A stretch of 64,000 bases of DNA from CAYPXJ01 sp964414595 (lineage in GTDB: Bacteria > Pseudomonadota > Alphaproteobacteria > Rickettsiales > CAIJLX01): the NCBI GenBank assembly GCA_964414595.1, contig CAYPXJ010000004.1, forward strand, positions 8,405 to 72,404, read 5' to 3'. Positions 27,833 through 38,455 of this stretch are shown here, piece by piece (positions within the stretch are counted from its first letter, which is position 1; each line of letters opens with the position of its first letter). The notes under the pieces are model-generated. The model saw nothing but the letters and a program-made list of their open reading frames with translations, had not been told where the DNA came from and ran no database searches. The position numbers and the translations under genes are program-made.

Positions 27833-27945
27833 GCCTTAACGGCCACATTTCATTCCTTAACAATCTGCTTCATTTTCTTAACGAATTCGTCTAGAGTGCG
27901 AACGTATTTTAGGGCACTCGCCCGTTCTTTTTTTACGGAGGCATT

Positions 27946-29121
27946 ATGTCTGCACTTGAAAAACCCCAAGCTTCTCCCATCCTTCCTATGGAATTAACGA
28001 TTGAAAAAGCGCCCTTCCTGCGCGCGCTTTCGCGTTTGCAATCCATTGTGGAAAAGCGCAATACGATTCCGATTCTTTCACATATTAAACTCGAGGCGCA
28101 AGGCGGCGTGCTTTCGCTGCTCGCGACCGATATGGATATCGCCGCACTGGAAAAAATTCCGGCAAAAATTGAAATTGATGGCGCGGTAACGGCACCGGCC
28201 CATACGCTGCATGATATCATTCGTAAACTGCCGGATGGCGCGGAAATTTCGCTCGCTGTCGATGAAGCAAAAGGTCAGCTGAAAATTCAGGCGGGTAAAT
28301 CGCGCTTTAATCTCGGCTGCCTTGCCGCGGCGGATTTCCCTGTGATGACGGAAGGCGATATGCCGCACAGTTTCAGCTTGAAATCAGAAGAGTGCGTTCG
28401 CCTCTTGGATAAAGCGCGTTTTGCGATGTCCACAGAAGAAACCCGCTATTATCTGAACGGCGTGTATCTGCATGTTTCCAAAAGCAGTGCGTTCGCTAAG
28501 AAAAAGGGTGATGTGCTGCGCACGGTGGCGACAGATGGCCATCGTCTTGCAAGCATTGAAATTGAGCTGCCAAAAGGCGCGGCGGGGATGCCCGGCATCA
28601 TTGTTCCGCGCAAAACCGTTTCGGAACTACGCAAACTCGTGGAAGAAAACGCTGATGAGGTGGCAATTTCGCTTTCTGATAGCAAAATCAAATTTGTCTG
28701 CGGTAGCGTAACGCTGATTTCCAAACTGATCGATGGCACCTTCCCGGATTACGAGCGCGTTATTCCGACGAAAAACGAAAAAGCGATGGATGTTGCAACG
28801 TCTGTGCTCACCGCATCCGTTGATCGTGTGGCTACTATCTCTACAGAAAAAACACGCGGTATTAAGTTCGCGCTGGAAAACGGGCAGCTCACGCTTTCTG
28901 CCACCAGCCCGGAAAACGGCAGCGCACGCGAAGAACTGGAAGTCACCTATAACGGTGATACCATCGATATTGGTTTCAATTCGCGTTATGTACTGGAAAT
29001 GATGGCGCAGTTTGAAGGCCAGAATGTCCAGATGCTCTTCCACGATTCGACCTCACCTGCGTTGGTGCGCGATCCGGAAGATGCTGGCATGCTGTTCGTC
29101 ATCATGCCGATGCGGATTTAA
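27946..29121 (+). CDS. dnaN: DNA polymerase III beta sliding clamp
   Basis: The 391-aa clamp forms a ring-shaped dimer that tethers DNA polymerase III to DNA. The family core starts at MELTIEKAPFLRALSRLQSI (about residue 15) and runs through three homologous domains. VATDGHRLASIEI is the conserved middle segment, and the C-terminus ends LFVIMPMRI. The upstream ATG at 27946 is preferred because of GGAGG 5 nt before it, which adds 14 residues over the usual start. It begins the dnaN-recF-gyrB block; dnaA is not in the window. Confidence 0.96.
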   Translation: MSALEKPQASPILPMELTIEKAPFLRALSRLQSIVEKRNTIPILSHIKLEAQGGVLSLLATDMDIAALEKIPAKIEIDGAVTAPAHTLHDIIRKLPDGAEISLAVDEAKGQLKIQAGKSRFNLGCLAAADFPVMTEGDMPHSFSLKSEECVRLLDKARFAMSTEETRYYLNGVYLHVSKSSAFAKKKGDVLRTVATDGHRLASIEIELPKGAAGMPGIIVPRKTVSELRKLVEENADEVAISLSDSKIKFVCGSVTLISKLIDGTFPDYERVIPTKNEKAMDVATSVLTASVDRVATISTEKTRGIKFALENGQLTLSATSPENGSAREELEVTYNGDTIDIGFNSRYVLEMMAQFEGQNVQMLFHDSTSPALVRDPEDAGMLFVIMPMRI

Positions 29122-29142
29122 GTTCACGGAATCTCGCTTTAT

Positions 29143-30345
29143 ATGACCCTCACGGCGATTGCCACTGAGTCTCAGCCTCATATCAAGGCTACGACTTCGC
29201 CCGCTTCGTATTCCGTGGCTGAATTACGGCTTACCAATTTTCGTAATTACGAATCGTTCAAACTCGAAATCGGCACAGAGCCAGTGGTCATCACGGGCAA
29301 AAACGGTACAGGCAAAACCAATTTGCTCGAGGCCATTTCCTTCCTCTCGCCAGGCAAGGGCCTGCGCGGCGCGAAGCTTGCCGAGATCGATTATTTCACA
29401 CCGGAAGCCGCGTTACGTCCATTCTCTTTGCCCTGGGTTGTGGCGGCGCGGGTGCGTATGCCTTCTGGCGAATCGCATATTGGCACGGGACGTGAAGAAA
29501 AAATGGGTAGCGACAAACGCATCGTGAAAATCGATGGCGAACAACAGCGCGGCACCTCGTCACTCGGTAAAGTATTTGCATCGCTTGCGGTTACGCCGAT
29601 GATGGATCGCGTATTTGTGGATGGTATTACTGCGCGGCGCAATTATCTCGATAGTTTAGTGGAAAGTTTTAACGCGGAGCATCGCAAACATCTCTTTAGT
29701 TACACCCATGCAAAAGCAGAGCGTAAAAAGCTGCTGCGCGATCGCTGGACAGACACTAACTGGCTTGCCGCGCTCGAAAGCCGTATGGCCGAAAACGCCG
29801 TGGCGATCGCCGCTTCGCGTTTGGAAACGGTCAGCCGCCTGAATCATGCGATTGAACTGAATTCACCGAATTTCCCCAAAGCAATTCTGACCGTGCTCGG
29901 CGCAGTGGAAACCGATATTGCCACTATGCCCGCATTGCAGGTGGAGGAAAATTTGAAGGATCGTTTTGCGCGTGCGCGCCTCGTAGATCGCGATACAGGT
30001 CGTACATCGGAAGGCACGCATCTTTCGGATTTCACCGTCTATCACCGCGAAAAGAAAATGCCTGCCCAAGCATGTTCCACCGGCGAGCAAAAGGCGCTCC
30101 TGCTTTCCATTACGCTTGCTGCAGCGCAAGCGCGACGTGAGTGGTTTGGCATCGCGCCCGTGCTCTTGCTGGATGAAGTGGTAGCGCATCTGGATAATAT
30201 TCGTCGCGGTGCGCTCGCTGAAGCGATTCATCATCTTGGTGCCCAGGCTTTCATGACCGGTACGGACACTGCGTTATTCCAGGATTTTTCTTCAACGGTA
30301 CGTTTTTTAGCTACGCAAGATTTCTTAACTGCAACGCGCGCCTAA
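29143..30345 (+). CDS. recF: DNA replication and repair protein RecF
   Basis: An SMC-like ATPase that helps load RecA at gaps with RecO and RecR. Walker A is GKNGTGKTNLLE near residue 50, the signature region is CSTGEQKALLLS, and Walker B is PVLLLDEVVAHLD, all in family order. The first about 25 residues before ELRLTNFRNYESF are an extension, and the start may lie a little downstream. It is 21 bp after dnaN, so cotranscribed. Its stop codon (30343-30345) directly touches the stop of the opposite-strand gene at 30346. Confidence 0.95.
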   Translation: MTLTAIATESQPHIKATTSPASYSVAELRLTNFRNYESFKLEIGTEPVVITGKNGTGKTNLLEAISFLSPGKGLRGAKLAEIDYFTPEAALRPFSLPWVVAARVRMPSGESHIGTGREEKMGSDKRIVKIDGEQQRGTSSLGKVFASLAVTPMMDRVFVDGITARRNYLDSLVESFNAEHRKHLFSYTHAKAERKKLLRDRWTDTNWLAALESRMAENAVAIAASRLETVSRLNHAIELNSPNFPKAILTVLGAVETDIATMPALQVEENLKDRFARARLVDRDTGRTSEGTHLSDFTVYHREKKMPAQACSTGEQKALLLSITLAAAQARREWFGIAPVLLLDEVVAHLDNIRRGALAEAIHHLGAQAFMTGTDTALFQDFSSTVRFLATQDFLTATRA

Positions 30346-30774
30346 CTATCCTGCGCGGCGACTTTTTTCACGTGACAACGTTGCGTGACGGGCAGAACCT
30401 AAATCTTCAGGCATCGGCAAAACTTCATGCGATGCGCGAATCGTATTCATTGCATCAAGCGCATCCTGCATTTTCTGTATTTCTGTTTCGGCATAACCAA
30501 AACGTGGCATTTCTTCGGCGCGCTTAACCAACTCCATAGTTAGCGCATCAAACATGTGAACAATGTGCGCATTGGGATTTTGACGATTCATTTCTTCGCG
30601 GAAAAATTTCGCGTTATCTAACCATATTTTCAGCACATGGTCTGACGAGCGAAGCCCACGAATCTCATCCAGAAATTCTTGTTCCGTAACGCAGGTTCCT
30701 GGCACACGTGTCGGTAGATCTAGGGCGTAATCCGGCTCTTCTTTAAGGCCAAAAAATTTATTCCAGAAACTCAT
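30346..30774 (-). CDS. Protein of unknown function, 142 aa, inserted between recF and gyrB
   Basis: No family is recognised. The protein is helical and charged, beginning MSFWNKFFGLKEEPDY, with no membrane helix. The start at 30774 follows AGGGGAG at 5-nt spacing; a longer frame to 30822 lacks a ribosome site and runs into the promoter. It is on the strand opposite to dnaN, recF and gyrB, interrupts that block, and has its own CtrA-type promoter. Its stop codon abuts the recF stop with no base between. Confidence 0.7.
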   Translation of the reverse strand: MSFWNKFFGLKEEPDYALDLPTRVPGTCVTEQEFLDEIRGLRSSDHVLKIWLDNAKFFREEMNRQNPNAHIVHMFDALTMELVKRAEEMPRFGYAETEIQKMQDALDAMNTIRASHEVLPMPEDLGSARHATLSREKSRRAG

Positions 30775-30809
30775 GTCATCTCCCCTGATGCAGCGTTTTT
30801 TACCTCCCC

Positions 30810-30841
30810 ATCTTACCAGCAATAGCTTAAGAGAGTGTTAA
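30810..30841 (-). promoter_or_regulatory. CtrA-type promoter of the 142-aa gene
   Basis: On the reverse strand TTAA (30838-30841), 7 nt, TTAA (30827-30830), then 10 bp after CTTAAG comes TAAGAT (30810-30815). The mRNA would carry a leader of about 30 nt with a good Shine-Dalgarno site. Confidence 0.7.
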
Positions 30842-33427
<2,586 letters not shown>

Positions 33428-33451
33428 TACGAGCGATTCGTAACTGCTACA

Positions 33452-34744
33452 CTAACCACCAATTGCGTTTTGCCTTCTGTAATTGTGCTGATCAACGCGA
33501 TCATTAAGTCTGTGATAGTCTTGAATACCCTTGCGCAGATTTGGATAACGCGCGAAGACTTGGGGATATTCTTTTATTAACGGATCGACGTCTATAAACG
33601 CATCCATCTGCACCGGTGCCGCCCCTGGAAAACTAGGCAATCTTTTATATCCCTGAAGCGAGGTCACAAATAGCAAATCGTTATCCGTTAGATTTAGTGG
33701 CCCCTGACCCTCTCTGAGTTGAGAAATTTCCGTCACCATCCCTTTACAATCTCCATAAATACCACGCAATTCCTGGTTAGAAATTTGCTTAGTACGCACT
33801 ATTTGTGGATCTGTTTCCTTCCTAAATGCGACAATATTTTCAGACGTAAATTCAAATGGCTTAAAGAGATCTTCGCGCAGAAGATGCTTCTCGTTCAAAC
33901 CATCTATCATTAAGTACACAAGATAGAGCACCCGCAAATCCTCCCACATATTATTGGGATCATTTTTATCAAGTCGTAAAACGGATTTTGGCTCCGCATG
34001 AATCAAATTACTTAAATCAATGAGATCTGTTGGTTTGTATTTTAATCTTCCAATAAGAGGATGGCTTGTCGCGCGGCTCAATTTACTTGCTACAATTTCT
34101 TCACGATCGGTACGCATCACTTGCAGGCAGCCTTCGCGCCAACGCGGTGTACTTAAAGGCAGCGGCTCCATCACACAGGGCACAGGAAGGGTCGAAGAAC
34201 TCACATCCACATAAATTCTAAATTTATTATCCACCTGTGGAATCTCATCGCAATATTCCATAATTGTATCGTAATTAGGGTGGCGTTTAGAAATGATCTT
34301 TTGTACGTGTTCTTTATCGTACAAGCGTGATGCAAAAAATTCTTCGGCAAAAAATTCCAGCGGTAAATTAAGCGCTTCTTCAGGAGGGTATATTTTTGAT
34401 CTATCTTTAGGATCTTCCACCCATAATCCTAATTCAATAACAACGTTACGGATGAGCGGCGCAACATATTGGATATATTTTTTCTCAAATTCATCCTGCG
34501 GTATAAGAGATGACGTTCTAACACCGAGATCAATGTCACTCGCTTTTCTTCCGCCGAATTTAAATTTGATGCCGTCATCAAAATGAAACTGGCGAAATAA
34601 CGTGCTGCCAAAAAGAACAAACTGTGCACCAGGCCAATCTACGAGTGTATTTGGTTGGCGGTAAAGCGCCTCAACAAAAAAGCCTTTTAAATGGCTACGA
34701 ATTGCGAGTGCCGCTGGATTATTGGTATATAATGCTTCATCCAT
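33452..34744 (-). CDS. AbiEii-like nucleotidyltransferase protein, about 430 aa
   Basis: FVLFGSTLFRQFH, then about 15 residues later RKASDIDLGV, form a nucleotidyltransferase signature (GS...DxD), as in AbiEii/AbiGii toxins. Downstream REEIVASKLSRAT and DLIDLSNLI match the E-x-x-x-x-K-L and D-L-x-D-L positions of that family. The C-terminal about 170 residues are not recognised. No AbiEi-type antitoxin gene is next to it, so toxin-antitoxin function is doubtful. The ATG at 34744 is chosen over the TTG at 34765, since the latter lies upstream of the -10 (34753-34758). The transcript would be nearly leaderless (8 nt from the -10). Its CtrA-type promoter overlaps the end of the upstream MNIO gene. 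Confidence 0.6.
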   Translation of the reverse strand: MDEALYTNNPAALAIRSHLKGFFVEALYRQPNTLVDWPGAQFVLFGSTLFRQFHFDDGIKFKFGGRKASDIDLGVRTSSLIPQDEFEKKYIQYVAPLIRNVVIELGLWVEDPKDRSKIYPPEEALNLPLEFFAEEFFASRLYDKEHVQKIISKRHPNYDTIMEYCDEIPQVDNKFRIYVDVSSSTLPVPCVMEPLPLSTPRWREGCLQVMRTDREEIVASKLSRATSHPLIGRLKYKPTDLIDLSNLIHAEPKSVLRLDKNDPNNMWEDLRVLYLVYLMIDGLNEKHLLREDLFKPFEFTSENIVAFRKETDPQIVRTKQISNQELRGIYGDCKGMVTEISQLREGQGPLNLTDNDLLFVTSLQGYKRLPSFPGAAPVQMDAFIDVDPLIKEYPQVFARYPNLRKGIQDYHRLNDRVDQHNYRRQNAIGG

Positions 34745-34752
34745 ATGGGATG

Positions 34753-34784
34753 AGTATAAAAGCAAAAGCTTAACAAATACTTAA
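34753..34784 (-). promoter_or_regulatory. CtrA-type promoter of the nucleotidyltransferase gene
   Basis: On the reverse strand TTAA (34781-34784), 7 nt, TTAA (34770-34773), then 10 bp after the GTTAAG hexamer comes TATACT (34753-34758). The first TTAA contains the stop codon of the MNIO gene. Confidence 0.7.
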
Positions 34785-36421
34785 CCAGCGACCAATACGC
34801 CCTGCTGCACCCATTGGGATAGCCAATTTGGAAATTTTTCTTCCAGAGCTTTGCTTCCAAGGAAGCTAAGCAGCTGTTCTAATGGGATATTTCCCTTTAA
34901 CCGAGAGAGCAGCTGATATTCCTCTCTCTCTAGTTTTATCCGCCATACATCCTCGCCAGCGCGCGTTAGCAGCACATAACAGGCTTCAACAGCCTTCGTA
35001 ATGGGGGGTTTTTGGTTCTCTTGGTAAGCCTGGTAATAGTCTAACACCGGATATTCATACTGCTTGAGCGCACATCCTCGCTTTAAGGTAAAATGTGCTG
35101 CCAGCAGCGCTTCCTCATCCATGCTGGCGAAATCCTGAGGGCCTAAACCTTTTGCCGCCGGGGCATCAATCATACGCGCGAGCGTCGCTTCAAATTCGAA
35201 CATCTCCTGCGCCCATTTTTCCGTCAGAGCCGTGCGCGCAAAGGAGGCGAAATTGAGGCTATAGTCTGTAAGATCGGGATAAGCAGACGTGGTTGTCTCC
35301 ACATAGCTTTGCACCAGCTTGTCGAATCGGCCTTTACCGAGGAGCCACGCACTTGCGGGAAATTCTTCGCGAATGGTCGATTCCAGCCGGCCGCGATAAC
35401 CATCGATATATACTCCGACTTGCTTCTGGGGTGGGAAATTGGGCTTATCCGTTACCCACGCATCTGCATCCTCCGCCTCACCTTTTAGAATGGCACCTTG
35501 CAAATGTGCAAAAGAAGCAGCGATGGTCGGGGGCGGTAAATTATCGCCTGGTCTTGAATGGGCTGTGGGTGATTTTTCCTGACTCGCCTGTTGCTCAGCT
35601 GATGCAAATTTTCGTGCTTTACTTAGTTCTGCTAGCACGGTTGCAAAATCCGGCACATTACCATCCCATTCCACCATGGTGGATTTCGGGCCCATACGCG
35701 CAATAGTTTTTGCGTAAAGCTGCCACACCGCTTCTGCCACATGATTATCATGCGTATCAACGATATGCGTACCTTTGTTATCATGACCTGCCAGATGAAT
35801 TTGCTGTACGCGGTGCGCCGGTATAGCGCCTAGATACGCTTCAGCATCCCAACCATGATTGTAGCAAGAAACATACACATTATTCACATCCAGCAGCAGT
35901 AAGCAGTCAGCATCTTCCGCCATACGCGTAATAAATTCTTCCTCGCGCATTTGCTTACCGCGATAGGTGAGATAGGTGGATGGATTTTCCAGCAAAATTC
36001 TTCGGCCCAGAAAATCTTGCACCTGCTTAATGCGTGAAACCACATGTTTGAGACTTTCTTCCGTGTAGGGCACGGGCAACAGGTCGTGACTATTCACATC
36101 CTTATAACCGGTCCAACAAAGATGGTCGGAAACCCAGGCGGGCTTCAGCCAGTCTGCCAGCGTTTTGAGCTTCGCAAGATAGTCATAGTTTAGCGGGTCT
36201 GTTGAGGCGATGGAGAGCGAAACCCCATGCATAATAACAGGATAATGCGCCCGCACCTGCTCGAGTACTTCGCGCGGATACCCTTCCGTATTCATGAAGT
36301 TCTCGCTGATAATCTCGAACCAATCTACTTCTTTGGGCCAATGTCCTAAAATCGCGTCGTAATGCGCGGTGCGAAGGCCAAGCCCGAAGCCGAGATATTT
36401 CTCTAAAATTGCTGATTTCAT
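34781..36421 (-). CDS. DUF692 (MNIO, MbnB/BufB-type) enzyme fused to a DUF2063 (BufC/MbnC-type) partner
   Basis: Residues 1 to about 275 are a multinuclear non-heme iron oxidative enzyme (DUF692 TIM barrel). The markers are FGLGLRTAHYDAIL, FEIISENFM, PVIMHGVSLSI, WVSDHLCWTG, ILLENPSTYLTY, LLLDVNNVYVS, IHLAGHDN and MVEWDGNVP, which supply the His, Asp and Glu metal ligands. Residues about 310-545 match DUF2063 partner proteins (FAHLQGAILKG, VYIDGYRGRLEST, DYSLNFASFA), which deliver the peptide substrate. These enzymes modify cysteine residues in ribosomal peptides such as bufferins and methanobactin. They are normally separate genes beside a small precursor gene; here they are fused, and I see no precursor nearby. 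The CtrA-type box overlaps its start codon. Confidence 0.85.
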   Translation of the reverse strand: MKSAILEKYLGFGLGLRTAHYDAILGHWPKEVDWFEIISENFMNTEGYPREVLEQVRAHYPVIMHGVSLSIASTDPLNYDYLAKLKTLADWLKPAWVSDHLCWTGYKDVNSHDLLPVPYTEESLKHVVSRIKQVQDFLGRRILLENPSTYLTYRGKQMREEEFITRMAEDADCLLLLDVNNVYVSCYNHGWDAEAYLGAIPAHRVQQIHLAGHDNKGTHIVDTHDNHVAEAVWQLYAKTIARMGPKSTMVEWDGNVPDFATVLAELSKARKFASAEQQASQEKSPTAHSRPGDNLPPPTIAASFAHLQGAILKGEAEDADAWVTDKPNFPPQKQVGVYIDGYRGRLESTIREEFPASAWLLGKGRFDKLVQSYVETTTSAYPDLTDYSLNFASFARTALTEKWAQEMFEFEATLARMIDAPAAKGLGPQDFASMDEEALLAAHFTLKRGCALKQYEYPVLDYYQAYQENQKPPITKAVEACYVLLTRAGEDVWRIKLEREEYQLLSRLKGNIPLEQLLSFLGSKALEEKFPNWLSQWVQQGVLVAG

Positions 36422-36452
36422 TAACTTTTCTTTAAGCTGCTCATGCCATAAT
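36421..36452 (+). promoter_or_regulatory. CtrA-type promoter of the 478-aa gene, overlapping the MNIO start codon
   Basis: TTAA (36421-36424), 7 nt, TTAA (36432-36435), then 10 bp after the hexamer comes CATAAT (36447-36452), reading toward 36478. The first TTAA includes the first base of the MNIO start codon on the other strand, so a bound activator for one gene could repress the other. Confidence 0.7.
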
Positions 36453-36477
36453 TAGCAAGTTAACGCAAGGGAAGGCT

Positions 36478-37914
36478 ATGGCAAAGCGTCGCGTATTTGA
36501 AAGAGATAAGAAACTCTATAATTTTCGTGCATTAAAGGAATTCTTTGATGAAATTGATGCTATTACCTCTGTTCCAGGCCATGAAAACCTAACGGCGACT
36601 GATTTTAATAAGGCCTGTATGGATATGCTTAATGCCATCCTCAATCATAATCTCCGGGTAGCGCTAAATAGTTTTGAACAACAACGTAATAATCACCCAG
36701 ATCTACCTTCTCTCGCAGAAGAAAAAATAAGGGAAATTATGATAGCCTATAATAATTTTTATCAGCCCTTAGCAGATTTCTTTTCAGATGATTCGCTTGC
36801 GGTTTTGGCGTTGAAACGTGTTCCGGCCTTTTATGAAGATGTAAACAATCGCGATCAATCATTAAAAATAGTTTGGCAGGATTTCGGCACAAAAAGTATG
36901 CTGCCAACGCGCGCGGGTATATTAGGCGCCGTACTTGAAAATACGATACGCACGCTCAATCCAAATGCACATGCGCCTGCAATTTCTGCGGGGCTGCTTT
37001 ACATGAATGGCTATGATCCCATTTATAAACGCCGCAGTCAGACCGACCTTTTTCCGCCAAAGAAAGAAAAAGCTCTTTCGCCTGATTTTTTATTACCGCC
37101 GGATCTTGCTCATCGTCGTGTAGAAAATGACTCTCTGATAATTACACGAAAACCAAAAAACGCGGGGCCGGATCAGCACACAAAAGCAGCTTCTGCAAAT
37201 TCCAAACCTAAAAAGCATAAAGGTAATGGGCACGCTAAAATAGAGACCTTACCTATTATTGGCATGGAAGAAATGCTCGCAGATGCTAGTAAGCGTTTAA
37301 AAATCATTACGGTTGAAGAAGTAGTTGTAGATAGTGAAAAAAAATATCTGCATGAAGCTAGAAGCAAAGTACAGAAATATGATGAAACACCTCTGATAAG
37401 GTGCTTACAAAAGTTACATGCAAAAGCCCCCAAAGTATTGAGTGATGAATTGCACAAACTCGGTTTGATTGTCCGGGAAATTTCTTATTGGAAAGAAAAG
37501 CTAAATCTATTTCTTCCAGCACATAATATCTTGGCAGAATCTTTATTAAATGACGAAACGATCGGTCGCTGTCTGAAAGGCATTTTTGTTCCTACATCAA
37601 AATTACATGATTCTCTTAAGCATGTTCACTGGAGCGCGCGTGAAAAACCCATCGCGCTCACCATTCTTTCAAACAATGCATTCATTGATGATGCAAAAAA
37701 ATCTGATCTTCTTACTTTGCTTGAAAATGCTCCGTCTGACCTTTTATTTGAAGCTGCATTTTCCGATGTTCAGGTAAAAGCTCATTCTCTGCGCAGCAGT
37801 AAACCCGATCTCCGCAAGGGTATTAGTACGGTTGCGAAAGAGATGGGAGGAATGAACCACGCCAGAGCCACTATCACACGCGCTATCCAACAAAATCCTA
37901 AGCCAATTTCTTAG
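36478..37914 (+). CDS. Protein of unknown function, 478 aa
   Basis: No family is recognised. The N-terminal about 200 residues are helical (RALKEFFDEIDAI, DFNKACMDMLNAIL). A basic, flexible linker follows at about 220-255 (SANSKPKKHKGNGH), then another helical domain. No signal peptide or membrane helix. ATG is preceded by AAGGGAAGG. Monocistronic from a CtrA-type promoter, divergent from the MNIO gene. The 3' end overlaps the convergent flavodoxin gene by 17 bp. Confidence 0.7.
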   Translation: MAKRRVFERDKKLYNFRALKEFFDEIDAITSVPGHENLTATDFNKACMDMLNAILNHNLRVALNSFEQQRNNHPDLPSLAEEKIREIMIAYNNFYQPLADFFSDDSLAVLALKRVPAFYEDVNNRDQSLKIVWQDFGTKSMLPTRAGILGAVLENTIRTLNPNAHAPAISAGLLYMNGYDPIYKRRSQTDLFPPKKEKALSPDFLLPPDLAHRRVENDSLIITRKPKNAGPDQHTKAASANSKPKKHKGNGHAKIETLPIIGMEEMLADASKRLKIITVEEVVVDSEKKYLHEARSKVQKYDETPLIRCLQKLHAKAPKVLSDELHKLGLIVREISYWKEKLNLFLPAHNILAESLLNDETIGRCLKGIFVPTSKLHDSLKHVHWSAREKPIALTILSNNAFIDDAKKSDLLTLLENAPSDLLFEAAFSDVQVKAHSLRSSKPDLRKGISTVAKEMGGMNHARATITRAIQQNPKPIS

Positions 37915-38446
37915 CAATTTCTGCAACACGTTTGCCCAGATGTTCAGCCGTTTTCAGATCGCCTTCCGGTGGCGATTCATCGGGTGGGCCATTTTCCGAT
38001 TGGGCCATCGCGCCTAAAAAACTTCCCAGACGATTCACCGTTGCATGATGCTTGCGATCGCCTTTAGGCACGATATCTAACCCTACCCAGATCATGCTGT
38101 GCTGTGCTGCGAAAATAGTTAGCTGAACGAGTGTATTCAACTTATCTCCACTGTAGTCACCGGAATTGGTAAATCCCGCGGCGATTTTATTTTTCCAGGC
38201 CTGTGTTTTCCATGCTTTCGATGTGCCATCCATAAATTGTTTAAACGGCGCAGTAACAGAGCCCATATACGTCGGCGAGCCAAAAATAATAGCATCGGCG
38301 GCGGCGAGTGCGTCCCAATCGATCTTATCTACCGAAAAACTTTGTGCCTGCACATGTTTTACGGACGCCGCACCTTTTTCCACGGCACGCGCAAGACGCT
38401 CCGTATGCCCGTAAGGGCTGTGATACACTATCGCTACCTTCACCAT
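37898..38446 (-). CDS. WrbA-like flavodoxin/NAD(P)H:quinone oxidoreductase
   Basis: A 182-residue flavodoxin-fold protein. The FMN-phosphate loop is VAIVYHSPYGHTERLA at the N-terminus, the isoalloxazine loop is IFGSPTYMGSVTAPFKQFMD, and GFTNSGDYSGDK is the third FMN contact, all as in the WrbA/NQO family. Expected to reduce quinones by two electrons with NAD(P)H; the physiological donor is not deducible. The ATG at 38446 is preferred over 38452 because conserved sequence begins there. It is 4-10 bp downstream of manC on the same strand, so the two are probably cotranscribed without obvious functional link. Confidence 0.87.
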   Translation of the reverse strand: MVKVAIVYHSPYGHTERLARAVEKGAASVKHVQAQSFSVDKIDWDALAAADAIIFGSPTYMGSVTAPFKQFMDGTSKAWKTQAWKNKIAAGFTNSGDYSGDKLNTLVQLTIFAAQHSMIWVGLDIVPKGDRKHHATVNRLGSFLGAMAQSENGPPDESPPEGDLKTAEHLGKRVAEIAKKLA

Positions 38447-38455
38447 ACACACTCT

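Noticed and set aside
27833..27945. Replication origin upstream of dnaN (three TTAAC motifs)
   Set aside because: No DnaA-box cluster, no dnaA gene, and the TTAAC copies are not spaced as CtrA boxes.
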